Assembly (NCBI GenBank): GCA_018398765.1
Contig: JAHBMJ010002662.1
Span: 1 to 17,055 of the forward strand
Length of the DNA: 17,055 nucleotides
Origin: Chromera velia
Lineage: Eukaryota > Sar > Chromeraceae
Reading direction: 5' to 3'
Shown here: positions 1 to 9,669 of the stretch, piece after piece
Position numbering within the stretch: position 1 is the stretch's first letter
Layout: each line of letters opens with the position of its first letter
Notes under the pieces: model-generated
Told to the model about the DNA's origin: nothing
Databases searched by the model: none
What the model saw: the letters and a program-made list of their open reading frames with translations, nothing else
Translations under genes and position numbers: made by a program

Positions 1-50
<50 letters not shown>

Positions 51-71
51 ATGTGAATGTATGTGTGTGAA

Positions 72-113
<42 letters not shown>

Positions 114-422
114 TGTATGTGCGTGTTTATGTATGTGTGTGTGTGTGTATGTGTGTGTGTGTGTGTGTGTATGTGTGTGTGTGTGTGTATGTGTGTGTGT
201 ATGTGTGTGTGAATGTGTGTGTGAATGTGTGTATGAATGTGTGTGTGTGTGTGTGTTTGTGTGTATGTGTGTATATGTGTGTGTGTGTGTGTATGTGTGT
301 AAAAATGTGTGTGTGTGTGTATGTGTGTGTGTGTGTATGTGTGTGTGTGTGTATGTGTGTGTGTGTGTATGCACATGCATGCATGTGTGTACGTGCTTGT
401 ATTACGGTGTGTGTGAGAGTGT

Positions 423-475
<53 letters not shown>

Positions 476-504
476 TGTGTGTGTATGTGTATGTGTGTGC
501 GTGT

Positions 505-540
<36 letters not shown>

Positions 541-567
541 ATATGTGTGCGTGTGTGTAGGTATATA
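1..567. repeat. Long degenerate (TG)n microsatellite
   Basis: Nearly pure TG dinucleotides, broken by TATG, GAATG and a short non-TG patch around 370-420 (ATGCACATGCATGC, TTGTATTACGG). The tract touches the left edge, so its true length is unknown. Open frames across it encode only Cys/Val or Thr/His dipeptide runs and are artefacts. Alternating purine-pyrimidine DNA of this kind is known to favour Z-DNA; whether it does here is inference. Confidence 0.95.
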
Positions 568-570
568 AAG
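562..570 (+). promoter_or_regulatory. TATA-box-like TATATAAAG
   Basis: A good TATA-like string lies directly after the TG microsatellite. No convincing coding sequence starts within the next few hundred bases, so it may be a chance match or a relic promoter of the retroelement downstream. Confidence 0.15.
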
Positions 571-1107
571 GTATGCACGCAACGCAACACAGTCTTTCCA
601 TCCTTTTCTTTCTTATAAGGCTTATGACGCTTACCTCTTTCAGAAAGAATGAAGGCATGTTGTTGCTTTCTGTGAGTCAGCTTGTCTGAGTGCGCGTTTA
701 TGTGCGTGTGCACGCGTCTGCAGTGCATGTACTCATTCTCCTTCTACCTCTTGGTCTCTCTTTTATGCCTAAGGTTTCTCTGCCAGCTTATAATCCTCCC
801 TTTTCCCCTTTCCCCCCGGCCCGTTCCCCTTGTATGTATGTGTGTGTGTATGTGTGTGTGTGTGTGTGTGTGTCTGCACGCACTGGCAGATCCACATGCA
901 CACAGATCTTTACTGACAGGTTACATACATTGAAAGCCAATATAAAAATGTTGATCATTGTTTCGACGGCATTAAAAAATTGTTATATGAGTCGAATAAC
1001 TTCGTTGTCTGGTTGTTGCAGTGTTACGCTAAAACAGTGCCTTCAGCTCACGGCCAATATTATGAGCGTTCTGCTCATGATTTGTATTCAGACAGTCTAG
1101 TACACAG

Positions 1108-1110
<3 letters not shown>
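571..1110. other. Non-coding stretch with a short TG tract
   Basis: Mixed pyrimidine-rich sequence with a second small TG run at about 838-873. The short open frames here are low-complexity or lack coding character. I see no gene. Confidence 0.5.

Positions 1111-1138
<28 letters not shown>
1111..1138. repeat. (TA)n microsatellite
   Basis: About 14 TA units at the left end of an AT-rich block. Confidence 0.9.
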
Positions 1139-1425
1139 CAACATATTAATAACATCAATTGTGATACTTGTAAAAGCTCTACACTATGTTTTATATGTTT
1201 TTAATCTTTCTGTTAAAACCTTAAGATTCATTGTAAAGAAAATATTTTAAAGAGTTAAAAACTTAAAATCATACATTCAAATTTTAATATATATATAGTT
1301 ATCATAAATCAAATTTTTATATAATTCTCTTACTAACTAAGATTTAAAAAACACTTAGTTGCACTCTCAAACCGTTTAAAACTCTTTGTTTTAAGTTTTT
1401 AATCATTGTTTAGTACCTAGAAATG
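1139..1425. other. AT-rich block upstream of the copia ORF
   Basis: Strongly AT-rich with repeated TTTAAA-like strings and stops in all frames. It ends abruptly where the RT reading frame opens, at about 1420-1436. No LTR, primer binding site or integrase sequence was recognised. It could be a non-coding spacer of the element, or host DNA flanking a 5'-truncated copy. Confidence 0.5.
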
Positions 1426-3406
1426 TTTGATAGATATGGTAATTTTGGAGACTGTTTTGATGTTGGAGACCGTTTGGGATAGATTTGTCTTAGTAAAGCA
1501 GAAAGACATTGTGGAGCGGTTCGAGCTCCCCACTGATGGACAGCTTCCCCCTGCTATGCTTGACAGACTTGCTGAGCAGGCACCTCCTGTGCCTGATCCT
1601 GTTCCCCCTGTCCCTTCAGACGAAGTCCCGGTAGACGTTGATGTCGTTGCCGACCAGGCAGCCGAGGAAGCAAAAACTGCCGAGTTCTTTCGGTGGTCTG
1701 AGATGTCCAAATCTCAGAGGAGGAATTAGATCCGTGAGCGTAGAAGGAGAAGGAGAGAGATAAAGGAAGCACGGATTGCAAAAGCCTTTGCCACGCACTT
1801 TGAGATTGCATGTGCAGTGATGAAAGGTGAGAGGGCACGCAACTTGCTAGCGAGAGAGAACGATGCGAAGGGGCACATTCTTACCACCAAGGAAGAGATT
1901 GCACAGGGTCTCTTCAAAGAGTCCGATCGAAAGGAACTCGCTTGTTGGTGTCTCTGTTCTATATTTAATCTCTCTACACAGACACTGCAGATGGAGAAGG
2001 GGGTCAAGGCGATTACCTTTCGGTGGGTGAGGACCTGGAAGTTGAAGGAGGGAAAGAGGGTTGCAAAGTCTCGTCTCGTAGCGAGAGGGTTCCAGGACTC
2101 TCGTGATTGGTCGGTGCTTGAGACCTACTCTGGTACAGCAGACGCAAGTCTGGCTAGAGTTGCCTTTCTCTGGATCGTCTCAAAAGGTCTGCAGGCAGCC
2201 AAAATGGACGTGTCAACTGCGTTCCTGCAGGCGCCCATGAAAGATGCAGTGTGGCTGCGCCTTCCGTCCAACTTCCCTATAGAGGTCTATCCCGGCCTCC
2301 GTACTGGCGTCTTCGTTCGCATTCAGAGGGCCGTTTACGGCCTAAAGGATGCCCCAAAGGTCTACACGAGTTACTTCAAGAAGAAGGTGAGCAGCCTGGG
2401 GTGGACTGAGATTGCTGAGTCGATTTTGGTCAGAAAGAACAAGAAGGGTGAGATCGTTGCTTTGCTTGTTATGCATGTTGATGATCTCTTCATTTTTTCT
2501 CCTTCTGTTGATGAAGACGTAAAGCAAATCCAGGAGCTTTTTGACACAGACCAGCCAGAGAGAATGGACAATGGAGAGCTTTATTCTTATGTAGGTATGT
2601 CTATTCGGATGCGTCCTGGTGAGATGTTGCTTGACCAGTCCACGTATATTGAGGGAATGGTGAAGGGAGTGAGTGAAAAGGCAAAGAAGCCCTTGACTGA
2701 GAAAGATCTCCTGTTGCCTGAGACTGCAGAGACTGACATGTCCTTACAAGAACAGCAGCAGAAGAATGTGGGGTGTTTGGGGTGGGCTGTTAAGACCCAA
2801 CCTTTTCTTTCCTTCCTGTTTTCCCACCTTTCCCACTTCAATTCCCGTCCGTCTCGTGAGTCTGTTCTTGCGAGTGAGAAGGCTCTCTGGCATGCATTCA
2901 AGACTTCCCGTCCTTTGTCTCTTCATTCTGTTCCCTCCCTTCCAGTTCTGTTGGTGTGGGGAGATACGTCTTATCAATTGCACAAGAAAGAGGGTAGACT
3001 AGGTGTCGAGATGCAGTTGGTTAATGAAAGAGAGCTTACCAATCTTGATAAGATCGGTGAGCACAACACTGTGTATTGGCTGAGCAGGAAGATAGGAAGA
3101 AAGCTGGGGTCTACGACTTCTGCAGAGCTTCTTGCAATGAGAGACGCAGTGAAGATGTCCTCAGGCTGGTTGTTCATTCATTTCGTTCGAAAGTTGTGGG
3201 GTGAGATGCCTCCGGTTGTGGTGGTGACTGACTCTCAGCCGCTGATGCATCAGATTGGTTCCAAACAGTGCAAAAGCGAGCCGAGAATGCAGGCGGAGTT
3301 GGAGTACGTTTTAGAAAATTTGATGGAGTTGGGAGCAAAGGTTCGTTAGATCGAAACTGGGTCAATGCGTGCAGACAGACAGACCAAGTTCCTTCGTTGC
3401 AGTTAA
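1418..3406 (+). mobile_element. Ty1/copia-type retroelement fragment (RT-RNase H half)
   Basis: The region encodes the 3' half of a copia-type Pol. Its order of reverse transcriptase then RNase H, and its motifs, are those of the RVT_2 group rather than gypsy or LINE elements. Gag, zinc knuckle, protease and integrase are not seen upstream, where the DNA becomes AT-rich. No LTR pair, target duplication or polypurine tract could be found. It is therefore either a truncated copy or an element whose first ORFs are separated from this one by the AT-rich block. Two in-frame TAG codons suggest decay or recoding. Confidence 0.85.
1436..3406 (+). CDS. Copia-type pol ORF (reverse transcriptase + RNase H), two in-frame TAG codons
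   Basis: One frame runs from ATG 1436 to TAA 3404-3406, broken only by TAG at 1727-1729 and 3347-3349. The product would copy element RNA into DNA and degrade the RNA strand. The N-terminal part is an acidic, Pro-rich linker (PPVPDPVPPVP), then a basic run (RERRRRRRE) just after the first TAG. RT motifs: KSRLVARGFQD; KMDVSTAFLQAP with the catalytic Asp at 2207-2209; AVYGLKDAP; and VMHVDDLFIF at 2471-2500 (usually YVDD) with the Asp pair at 2480-2485. RNase H: Asp 2963-2965, Glu 3125-3127 (TTSAELLAMRD), Asp 3230-3232 (VVTDSQP). The fourth acidic residue, in MRADRQTK (Asp 3374-3376), lies after the second TAG. A TTG at 1427 could extend the start by three codons. Family assignment is firm; whether the ORF is expressed is unknown. 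Confidence 0.85.
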
Positions 3407-3930
3407 GCGTTTCTCTCTTGTAGTCTGTCTTCCTGTTTGTGTTCAGTTCAGACAGGGAGTGATTTGTGAGAGTAAACGTATGCATCCAAGCGTGCGTCAG
3501 GTGGGCGCCGAGCGTTCTGCGAGCGCGCCAGCCATCCGCGCGAGTAAAAAGTATTGCGAGCGGCGTGATCTCATGTTTGAGTGCATTAACGTCTGACTCC
3601 TTGATCGAACAGTAAGACTGTACGAAGGCTCGGTCTGCTCAGTCGGTTCATGATCGCGAGTATCCTCAGATGGCAGTCTGATCAGTCTGTGTGTCACGTT
3701 TGGAGCATCGAAGTCCCGTGCATTGGATCGAACGCGCAGTCTTCGTTTAAGTGAATTCTAGATTGCCGTCTCCTTAAATTTCTCTATCGTTACTGAATGG
3801 ATTTTCCTGTCTGGACTGAGGATTGCGACCCGGTAGGTCAGACTTCCCGTTTAGCTGTTTGAGCGTTACCCATTTTCGTTACCTGACTGTTCTAGTCTGT
3901 TCTAGGTAACGTTTACCGTCAGAGCATGCA
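3407..3930. other. Region downstream of pol, no gene seen
   Basis: Mixed-composition DNA rich in CAGTC/CTGAC strings. It might contain 3' untranslated or LTR sequence of the copia fragment, but there is no second copy to define LTR ends. Short open frames here lack recognisable motifs. Confidence 0.35.
3877..3911. repeat. Perfect 8-bp hairpin, CGTTACCT / AGGTAACG
   Basis: The arms at 3877-3884 and 3904-3911 are perfect reverse complements around a 19-nt loop that itself holds two GTTCTAG-like copies. A further CGTTACC lies at 3864-3870. It sits 20 bp before the repeat cluster and could be one edge of it; this is inference. Confidence 0.5.
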
Positions 3931-3931
3931 T

Positions 3932-4600
3932 GTGGGCTGGGGTATTTCTGTTTTCTAAGTGCCCCCCGCTTCGCTTTCCAGGGCTACCCGGCCCCGAAAG
4001 GCTGAATGTACGCCAAATGTGTGTATATCAGGTGGACTTCAGACCCGATTACCCGATTTTTACTAAAAAAAGGCCCCGGAAAGATCCCGCCCCACATGGT
4101 CTAGAAAAGCGTGCATGAACCATGCATGTGTGTATCAGTGGCCTCGAAAAGCGACAAGCTACATCCCCAGGCTTTTTTCCTGGGGAAAGGGGGGTTCTAC
4201 AGCTTTTCCTGCGGGGGGGGGGGTCAGTGCAACTGCCCGATCGGCTGGTCTGCGTACGTCAATCATGAAGTTCTCATTTTTCTTGCTTTCCGGGGCCGTT
4301 CGCAAGCTTGCTTGCGTCAGATGCCGAAAGACAGCGTACACGTGGGCTGGGGTATTTCTGTTTTCTAAGTGCCCCCCGCTTCGCTTTCCGGGGCCATTTG
4401 GCCTGGAAAGCGTAGCTGCATGAGGGCCCCTTACAAAGGTGATCGTGCAAATCTCGGATTAAAAAACTGACGCACGCACGCATTGCAGTCTGAGGCCCCG
4501 GAAACATCGCCTATAGAGGGGCACTTAACACAACTGGAATCACGCAGTCCAAAAACTAATTTCGCTTTCCGGGCCATTCGCACGGAGTGCGTCAGATGGG
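3932..4600. repeat. Cluster of short direct and inverted repeats
   Basis: A 48-nt block is identical at 3932-3979 and 4342-4389. Its end, CGCTTTCC plus G/C-rich sequence, recurs in part at 4284-4297 and 4562-4572. GGCCCCGGAAAG at 4072-4083 (and, less one base, 4494-4504) is the exact reverse complement of CTTTCCGGGGCC at 4286-4297 and 4384-4395. Two copies are followed by small hairpins ahead of GTCAGATG: CGCAAG..CTTGCG near 4301-4316 and CGCAC..GTGCG near 4579-4592. Other foldbacks are TGCATG..CATGCA (4112-4126) and CCCCAGG..CCTGGGG (4165-4185). An 11-G run lies at 4213-4223. Open frames crossing the cluster share repeated peptides only because the DNA repeats. It may be a foldback or MITE-like element, or a decayed local satellite. 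Confidence 0.7.
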
Positions 4601-4861
4601 GGAGGGCTTCGGTGTTTGTCTGTGCATGGAAAGTTTCGAGCGGTTTCGCGTCAGAAGCTATATCGTTGTTTTGTTCGAACCACCAATCCACGCGATTTGA
4701 ACCCCTCGATCATGTTGCTAGCACGCAGTCTCAGGTGTCTTGTACTCCTCGTTTGTGCAAGCTGTACATCTTTCGTCGCGGGCACTTCGGTTAATTAATA
4801 ATTGAGAGCGGATTGTCAGTTCTGCTTCGAAAGGGACTGCATCGAGGCTCCAGTGAACTCA
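4601..4861. promoter_or_regulatory. Upstream region of the seven-exon gene
   Basis: The sequence between the repeat cluster and the start codon presumably holds the promoter and 5' untranslated region. An AT-rich string (TTAATTAATAATTG) lies at about 4791-4804, roughly 60-70 bp before the ATG. No canonical TATA box is seen. Confidence 0.25.
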
Positions 4862-6689
4862 ATGTCCAAGGTGAGCGAGCTTAATGCTTTTATCTTCTAA
4901 GCCTAAGCGGCCCCCTATTGTTTTTTCGTCATCATTCACGTTTCGTGTTTGTCTTCTTTCTGATGCAACATTCCGATCTCAGTCTGCCTTTGTCTACGTT
5001 TTAGTCCTGACGTCTGTTCTTGTTTTCCTATATTTCGCACATCGCGTCACATCTTGTCACATCTTCCTGCGTGCAGTTCAATTTTGAGCAGCAGCACTTC
5101 TCTGGGTCAACCCACATCGGGGACCGTCACGTTGTCAGGTAAGCCCCAAGCCATACCCTTGTTCACAACAGTTGCTTGTATCAGAGATCGCTTGACCAAC
5201 ATATACAGTGAGATGAATCAGATATACAACCGATTGCTCTTGAACCATAGATATGCTTCACCGCAAGTCGGATAAGTCGGCCACTTTCACGGTACCCGTA
5301 AACGCACCCATCCTCCTGGAAGAGGCATGCAACAGCTCACAACCTCAACTGGGCCTATGGATTCAAAACCTGGAACGCAACACTTCAACTGAATACCATC
5401 AGTGGAGATACTCTCAATTCTTCAGGGATCCTTTCTGTTGATTCATTCCGTTCTCTCTCCACGTTTCTTGTTGATCTGCTTGCAGGGACCAGAAAGATGT
5501 CAGGTCAGTGGCGGGCATTATGAGTTGTGAGGAAGCGTGGAGACGCTAATACAACACACCCAGTCAGAGTATTTCATGACATAGAGTGTTTGGCCTATTG
5601 CTGCCTCACGTCGCCCCATATCACGCTTATTGAATCTTATTGATATGACAGAAAGTGAAATGGATTACCACCCAGGTCGACCCAGGTGCTCAATCATCCA
5701 ACCACCCGTCTATTGAAAACCTATCCGTCCCTCTGGTAATGCAATCCAGCCGTTCCTCCACTGCCAGAATCAGACGTCGAAACTGGCTCTCACTGTATGC
5801 CTTTTGACCTTTGACTTTGGTTGCGATATGAAGACTGAATCAAAGGACTGGTTTTGCTATGCTACGCCAGAGAGCTAGTTTGTTCCCTCCTTGCTTCTGC
5901 GCCTTCTCATTTTCCTCGTACTACCTGCAGGAAAATCGCGTCTCTGGACAGGAAAATCGCGTCTCTGGAGCGACGGCTCGCGGAGGCCAATACTATGTAC
6001 GAGCAGATCTACCAGGCCCTGGAGAAGGAGACGTCAGTCAGTGTCCCTTTTCTTAGGGTCGCACCGTGCCCTGTCGATGCTTTTGCCAATCTGACGCGGT
6101 TTGAGTCGATCTACCAACTCTGAACAAACGCAAAAGTCAATGTTACCAGATGATCTGATTCATGGACCGATGTTCCCATGTTATGTGTTCCTACTCGTGC
6201 AAATCATGTACTTTGGCATCGACCTTTATTGTCCCTGCAGGACGCAGACAGCCATCCACAAGGCTGCAAAAGAAGCAGCCGATGCAAAAATTAAACATTT
6301 GAAGGAAGTCCACGATGCCGAGAAGAGGGCGGCCAACAAGGCTCTGATCGAGTCAGTCATTTATTCATACATGGCCGTTCTATTGAAAAGAAAGTATAAG
6401 AAAAATCAATCAGACGGGAGGGAGGGAGGGAGGAAGAAAGATGAAAAATAGAAGAGAGAAAGACAAGAAGAAGGAAACGGAGGAAAAGAAAATCACACAT
6501 TGATAGGACGTTTCTACCTGCACAGCGTGACGGTCCGTCAGTCACGGGTTTTGTTTTTTTCTTTCTTTCCTCATTCATTTTTTCTATTTTCTTTCCATTT
6601 TCTTTCTTTCTTTCTTTCTTTCCTTCCTTCCTTCCTTCCTTCCTTCCCTTACCCTTTGCTTTCTTTCTGTCTATCTGTCTATCTTTCTT

Positions 6690-6730
<41 letters not shown>

Positions 6731-7722
6731 CTGTCTCTCAGACCTTTTTTTTTTGCTTCTTCTTTGGTCCTGCACTTGTTTTTTCCTCACAGCTTTCTTC
6801 TGAAGCAACTTCAACGGATGTTTCACTTTGTATTCACTAGAACTGTACAGTCTTGTTCTGTGGGTCAGACTTTTTGCACACTAAATTTTCTCAATTTAAC
6901 GTAAATTTTCTGTCTTTTACCATTTGTTTTTGGTGGGCATGCTTTCACATCGATGTGGAAATGGCAGTCTGAGACCGGAGAGAACATGCAGAAGTTTGAA
7001 AGATCAATTCCCGCGAACAGTTGACTGTATTTTGTCTGTCCCTTCTCTTTGTTTTGCGTTGTTTTGTTGTAGCTCGAATGCGCTCCCCGACGGCTTTGCC
7101 GCTTTCGTCGACGACATCGAGCTCGAGGACTTCATGTACCTGATCCACAGGAGCGCAGGCAAAGTCAAGATTTACGACCCTGAGCAGGTTGACACAGCGA
7201 TGCGCGTCCCAGAGTGGACTCCTCTGCCAGACACCTTCGACATTCCCATCGGACTGCCAGCTGCCGTGATTGTGAACATGCAGGTCAGTCAGTCAGTCTA
7301 GAAGTCAGTCGGTCAATCAATGAGTGCACGGCATTTTACAGCATTCACGTCCATTAGCAACTTAATTTGAGATATTCTCGCGCACAAGAAGTTTCAAATT
7401 GGTTTTTGCTCGTTTATTACACTTCTGGTCCTTCCATTTCGGTTTTGCTGCGTCTTTCTTCTGAATAAAGTTCTTCTTGAAATGTTGAACCGTGAATTGG
7501 GATCTCTACTGTGAGTCGCTCTAACAGAATGAAATCACCTCTTGCAAGAATCTGATGCTTTCACCTTTTGGAATGACGTGCTTAATTCTGCAGAGAGAGA
7601 TGAGCCGAAACGGGGGCCGCCCCGTTCAGATACAATCCAAGCGCACCCGGGGCGATGCAGTCTCTGCAATCGAGGCAGCGCACCCGCCGCCTCCTCCACC
7701 TCCTGAGTGGACGGGACCCTGA
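4862..7722 (+). CDS. Seven-exon gene for a 213-residue coiled-coil protein of unknown function
   Basis: Exons assembled by eye: 4862-4870, 5077-5138, 5486-5503, 5931-6032, 6241-6351, 7073-7283, 7594-7722. They total 642 nt, exactly 213 codons plus TGA, with phases 0,2,2,2,2,0 all matching. Acceptors follow pyrimidine tracts (TGCAG, CTGCAG, TTGTAG). Donors are GTGAGC, GTAAGC and four GTCAGT. Protein layout: residues 1-28 start MSKFNFEQQHFSG; about 29-100 form a charged, Ala/Lys/Glu-rich helix with heptad character (IASLERRLAEA, AAKEAADAKIKHL), likely a coiled coil; about 101-171 form a compact acidic segment (DGFAAFVDDIELEDFMYLI; WTPLPDTFDIPIG); the C-terminus is basic then a proline run ending PPPEWTGP. 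There is no signal peptide or membrane segment. I do not recognise the family. A structural or scaffold role is only a guess from the coiled coil. The coding reality is well supported by splice-phase agreement; the exact first exon and the micro-exon are the weakest parts. Confidence 0.75.
5928..5969 (+). repeat. Exact 21-nt tandem duplication across the exon 4 acceptor
   Basis: The unit starts CAGGAAAATCGCGTCTC and occurs twice, at 5928-5948 and 5949-5969. The first CAG is the assigned acceptor; the second gives an alternative acceptor 21 nt downstream. The extra copy adds seven residues (KIASLDR next to KIASLER), one heptad of the predicted coiled coil. Confidence 0.85.
6417..6435. repeat. 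(GGGA)n tract in intron 5
   Basis: Short GGGAGGGAGG tract on the plus strand, inside the largest intron (6352-7072) of the seven-exon gene. Confidence 0.8.
6555..6726. repeat. Compound pyrimidine microsatellite in intron 5
   Basis: Runs of TTTC, then TTCC, TATC/TGTC and finally (CT)n on the plus strand. An open frame across it encodes only Phe/Leu/Ser low complexity and is not a gene. It lies well upstream of the intron's acceptor at 7071-7072. Confidence 0.9.
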
Positions 7723-8240
7723 AGAGCGGGAGAGGGGAGAAGCAAGAAAAGGATGTGAGAATGACAGATGACTGCAGACAGAAAGGCAGATAAATGGCCA
7801 TGCAAGCCCTCCCTTCTCGACATCACTGTGTCATTCACTACGTCCCCAGTGCATTCATCCACACGAATTCGCTGCGTGCTCTGCCTTGGCTCCGCCCCTT
7901 TGGATCATTTTCCCAGTCAGGAACCCAGGATCCTGGTCGTGTTAGACTTTCTGGACCTGCGAACTCCATCCCTTAATTAATTGATGTCCGTTTTTTTCGA
8001 CAGCGAGAAGAGACTTCTCTTGCATGAAAGAAATTTGGTCAATGGTCGGCTCATGTCAGTTCGGGGTCAGGTCGAATTCAGGTGATATCTCCCTCCCTCC
8101 CTCAAGATCGATACAAAGGACTAGAGCAGCAACAGAAACCACGACCCCAGCACGTCCCCCGTCGTTCTCCCTCCCTCCGCCATGAATTGTGGAGCCACAG
8201 TCTCATTTGTATAGACAGCGACTACTCTCGCAATTGAGTC
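7723..8240. other. 3' flank of the seven-exon gene, no gene seen
   Basis: This presumably contains the 3' untranslated region. A short CCCTCCCTCCCTC run is at 8091-8103, with a TTAATTAATTGA string at 7973-7984. Open frames here are short and featureless. Confidence 0.4.
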
Positions 8241-8930
8241 AATATTGTACGCAATATATTAGGACCATTTGATGATCAAAAAGAACACGAAGAACATAAT
8301 TTGAAGGTTTCAAGTTATTCTGTATATATGGTTTACTATATAGTACTCTTATCATGAATTTTATGCCTTTATTCAAATTTTTGGACTGTTTATTCTCAAT
8401 ATTAGAATAGAGTCTCTCTAGATCTCTCTAGCTAGATTATAGCCTAGATATAGAGTCTAGGATAGAGGATTTTAATAGACCTAGTAGCACGGAACAGTTT
8501 GTGCTCAGAAAGTAAGGAAGGTCAAAGAGGAAAAAGTCTCTCCCCTTTTTTTCTATGCGAGCGCAAACTTCCCATTGGGCATCGAGAAGAAGGCCACTCC
8601 TCCCATGGCAGAAGAAGAGCTGCAAGAAAAATGGCTGCCGAAAGGAAAAGAAAGAAACAACTTTTCCTTGTCTAACGCTAGAAGTATCCAGCTAGCTCTG
8701 GATATGAAGAACGATAGCGCGTCATAGTCATAGTCATATAGTCATATAGCAATAGACTTTATGTAGAAGGAATAGTTTGAATATAGGCTTCTATGCAGCT
8801 ACTCCGGGTATTAGTATCACTGGATGTTCGAAGTTATAACTTATAAGCTAGAGGATCCAACTCAGGATCGCCTACAACTCTAGCTAAAACTTTCTAGTTC
8901 TACGTCATTCATATACGGCCTTCACATACA
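8241..8930. other. AT-rich intergenic DNA, rich in CTAG
   Basis: There is no convincing coding sequence. The tetramer CTAG occurs about eleven times between 8418 and 8897, and a CATAGT/CATATAGT tandem run lies near 8724-8749. A small foldback ATATTG..CAATAT lies near 8243-8258. Confidence 0.45.
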
Positions 8931-9529
8931 TTATGACACACTATAGGGTGGTCAAAAGGAAGAAAAGAAAGACTGAAGAGGTCACCGTAAGTGAAGAAAG
9001 ACAGCAAGATCAGCAAGTTAACCTAGACTGGTTAAATGTCACCATGCAGTGCCGAATAAATGCCGTGGCGATTTTTCTGAATTTTTTTATAAACCATCAT
9101 CAGTTAGATGTTTATACAAATACTACTTTGAGATCTATATTAGATGTGAAAACATCATCAATATTAGTCTCTAAGTCATGATGGTTCATGAGAAGTCGCC
9201 ACAACAATATGACGGCATTTATTCAGCACTGGCGGCATTTAACAGCTCTAAGTTAACTCTCTTCCACTTTTTGATGAATAAATCGGACAGGAGGGTTGAT
9301 TCATTCCTTTGCAGGATAGAGAGCAGAAAAAAGATGTTCAACCCAGTATAAAGAACACTAATAAAGAACAGCTATTTCTAGAGTTATTATTTCTTATACA
9401 ACACTCCCTGCTAGACTCCCTGCAACACCCTAACAATTAACACCTGAACAACAGTTGTTTATCTATAGTTCATGCAGGGGTTGATAAATAAAAAAAATGT
9501 TTTCTTGATTTTTTTTCTTTTCTTTTTTT
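8931..9529. other. AT-rich intergenic DNA, no gene seen
   Basis: The one 82-codon frame here (8933-9181) has no motif and AT-driven composition (Asn, Ile, Thr, Ser). Poly-A and poly-T runs lie near 9488-9529. Nothing else could be supported. Confidence 0.4.
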
Positions 9530-9588
9530 GTCCAGTACACGGCCTAGGTGACACATAGCAATTCTATTGTCCACACCTAGGTCTGGAC
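9530..9588. repeat. Nested imperfect hairpin
   Basis: Three nested pairs of arms: GTCCAG 9530-9535 with CTGGAC 9583-9588; CCTAGGTG 9543-9550 with CACCTAGG 9574-9581; and GACACATAG with CTATTGTC inside, allowing a bulge. The whole span is 59 nt, preceded by a long T-rich run. It could be a structured RNA, a MITE-like end or a chance foldback. Confidence 0.5.
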
Positions 9589-9669
9589 AGTATGGCTTTC
9601 AGACCGTCTACGTACTTCAATGGTACTTGAATATCAGGATTGCTTTTCTGGTTGGTAACAGGTCTAGTC

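Noticed and set aside
61-728. Several open frames of 108-185 codons on both strands
   Set aside because: They are translations of the TG microsatellite (Cys/Val or Thr/His repeats) and have no coding content.
1-3930. LTRs flanking the copia fragment
   Set aside because: No direct repeat was found on the two sides of the pol ORF, and no polypurine tract follows it.
3930-4423. Overlapping 62-102 codon frames with shared peptides
   Set aside because: The shared peptides come from the DNA repeat itself, in different frame contexts. They do not indicate a protein family.
4685-4725. T-arm-like string (reverse complement GGTTCAAATCG), possible tRNA
   Set aside because: The flanking bases do not form a T stem, and no acceptor or anticodon arm could be built.
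6500-6904. 134-codon plus-strand frame
   Set aside because: It lies inside intron 5 of the seven-exon gene and reads a CTTT/CTCT pyrimidine repeat.
8933-9181. 82-codon plus-strand frame
   Set aside because: AT-driven composition, no motif, no splice or promoter context; likely chance.
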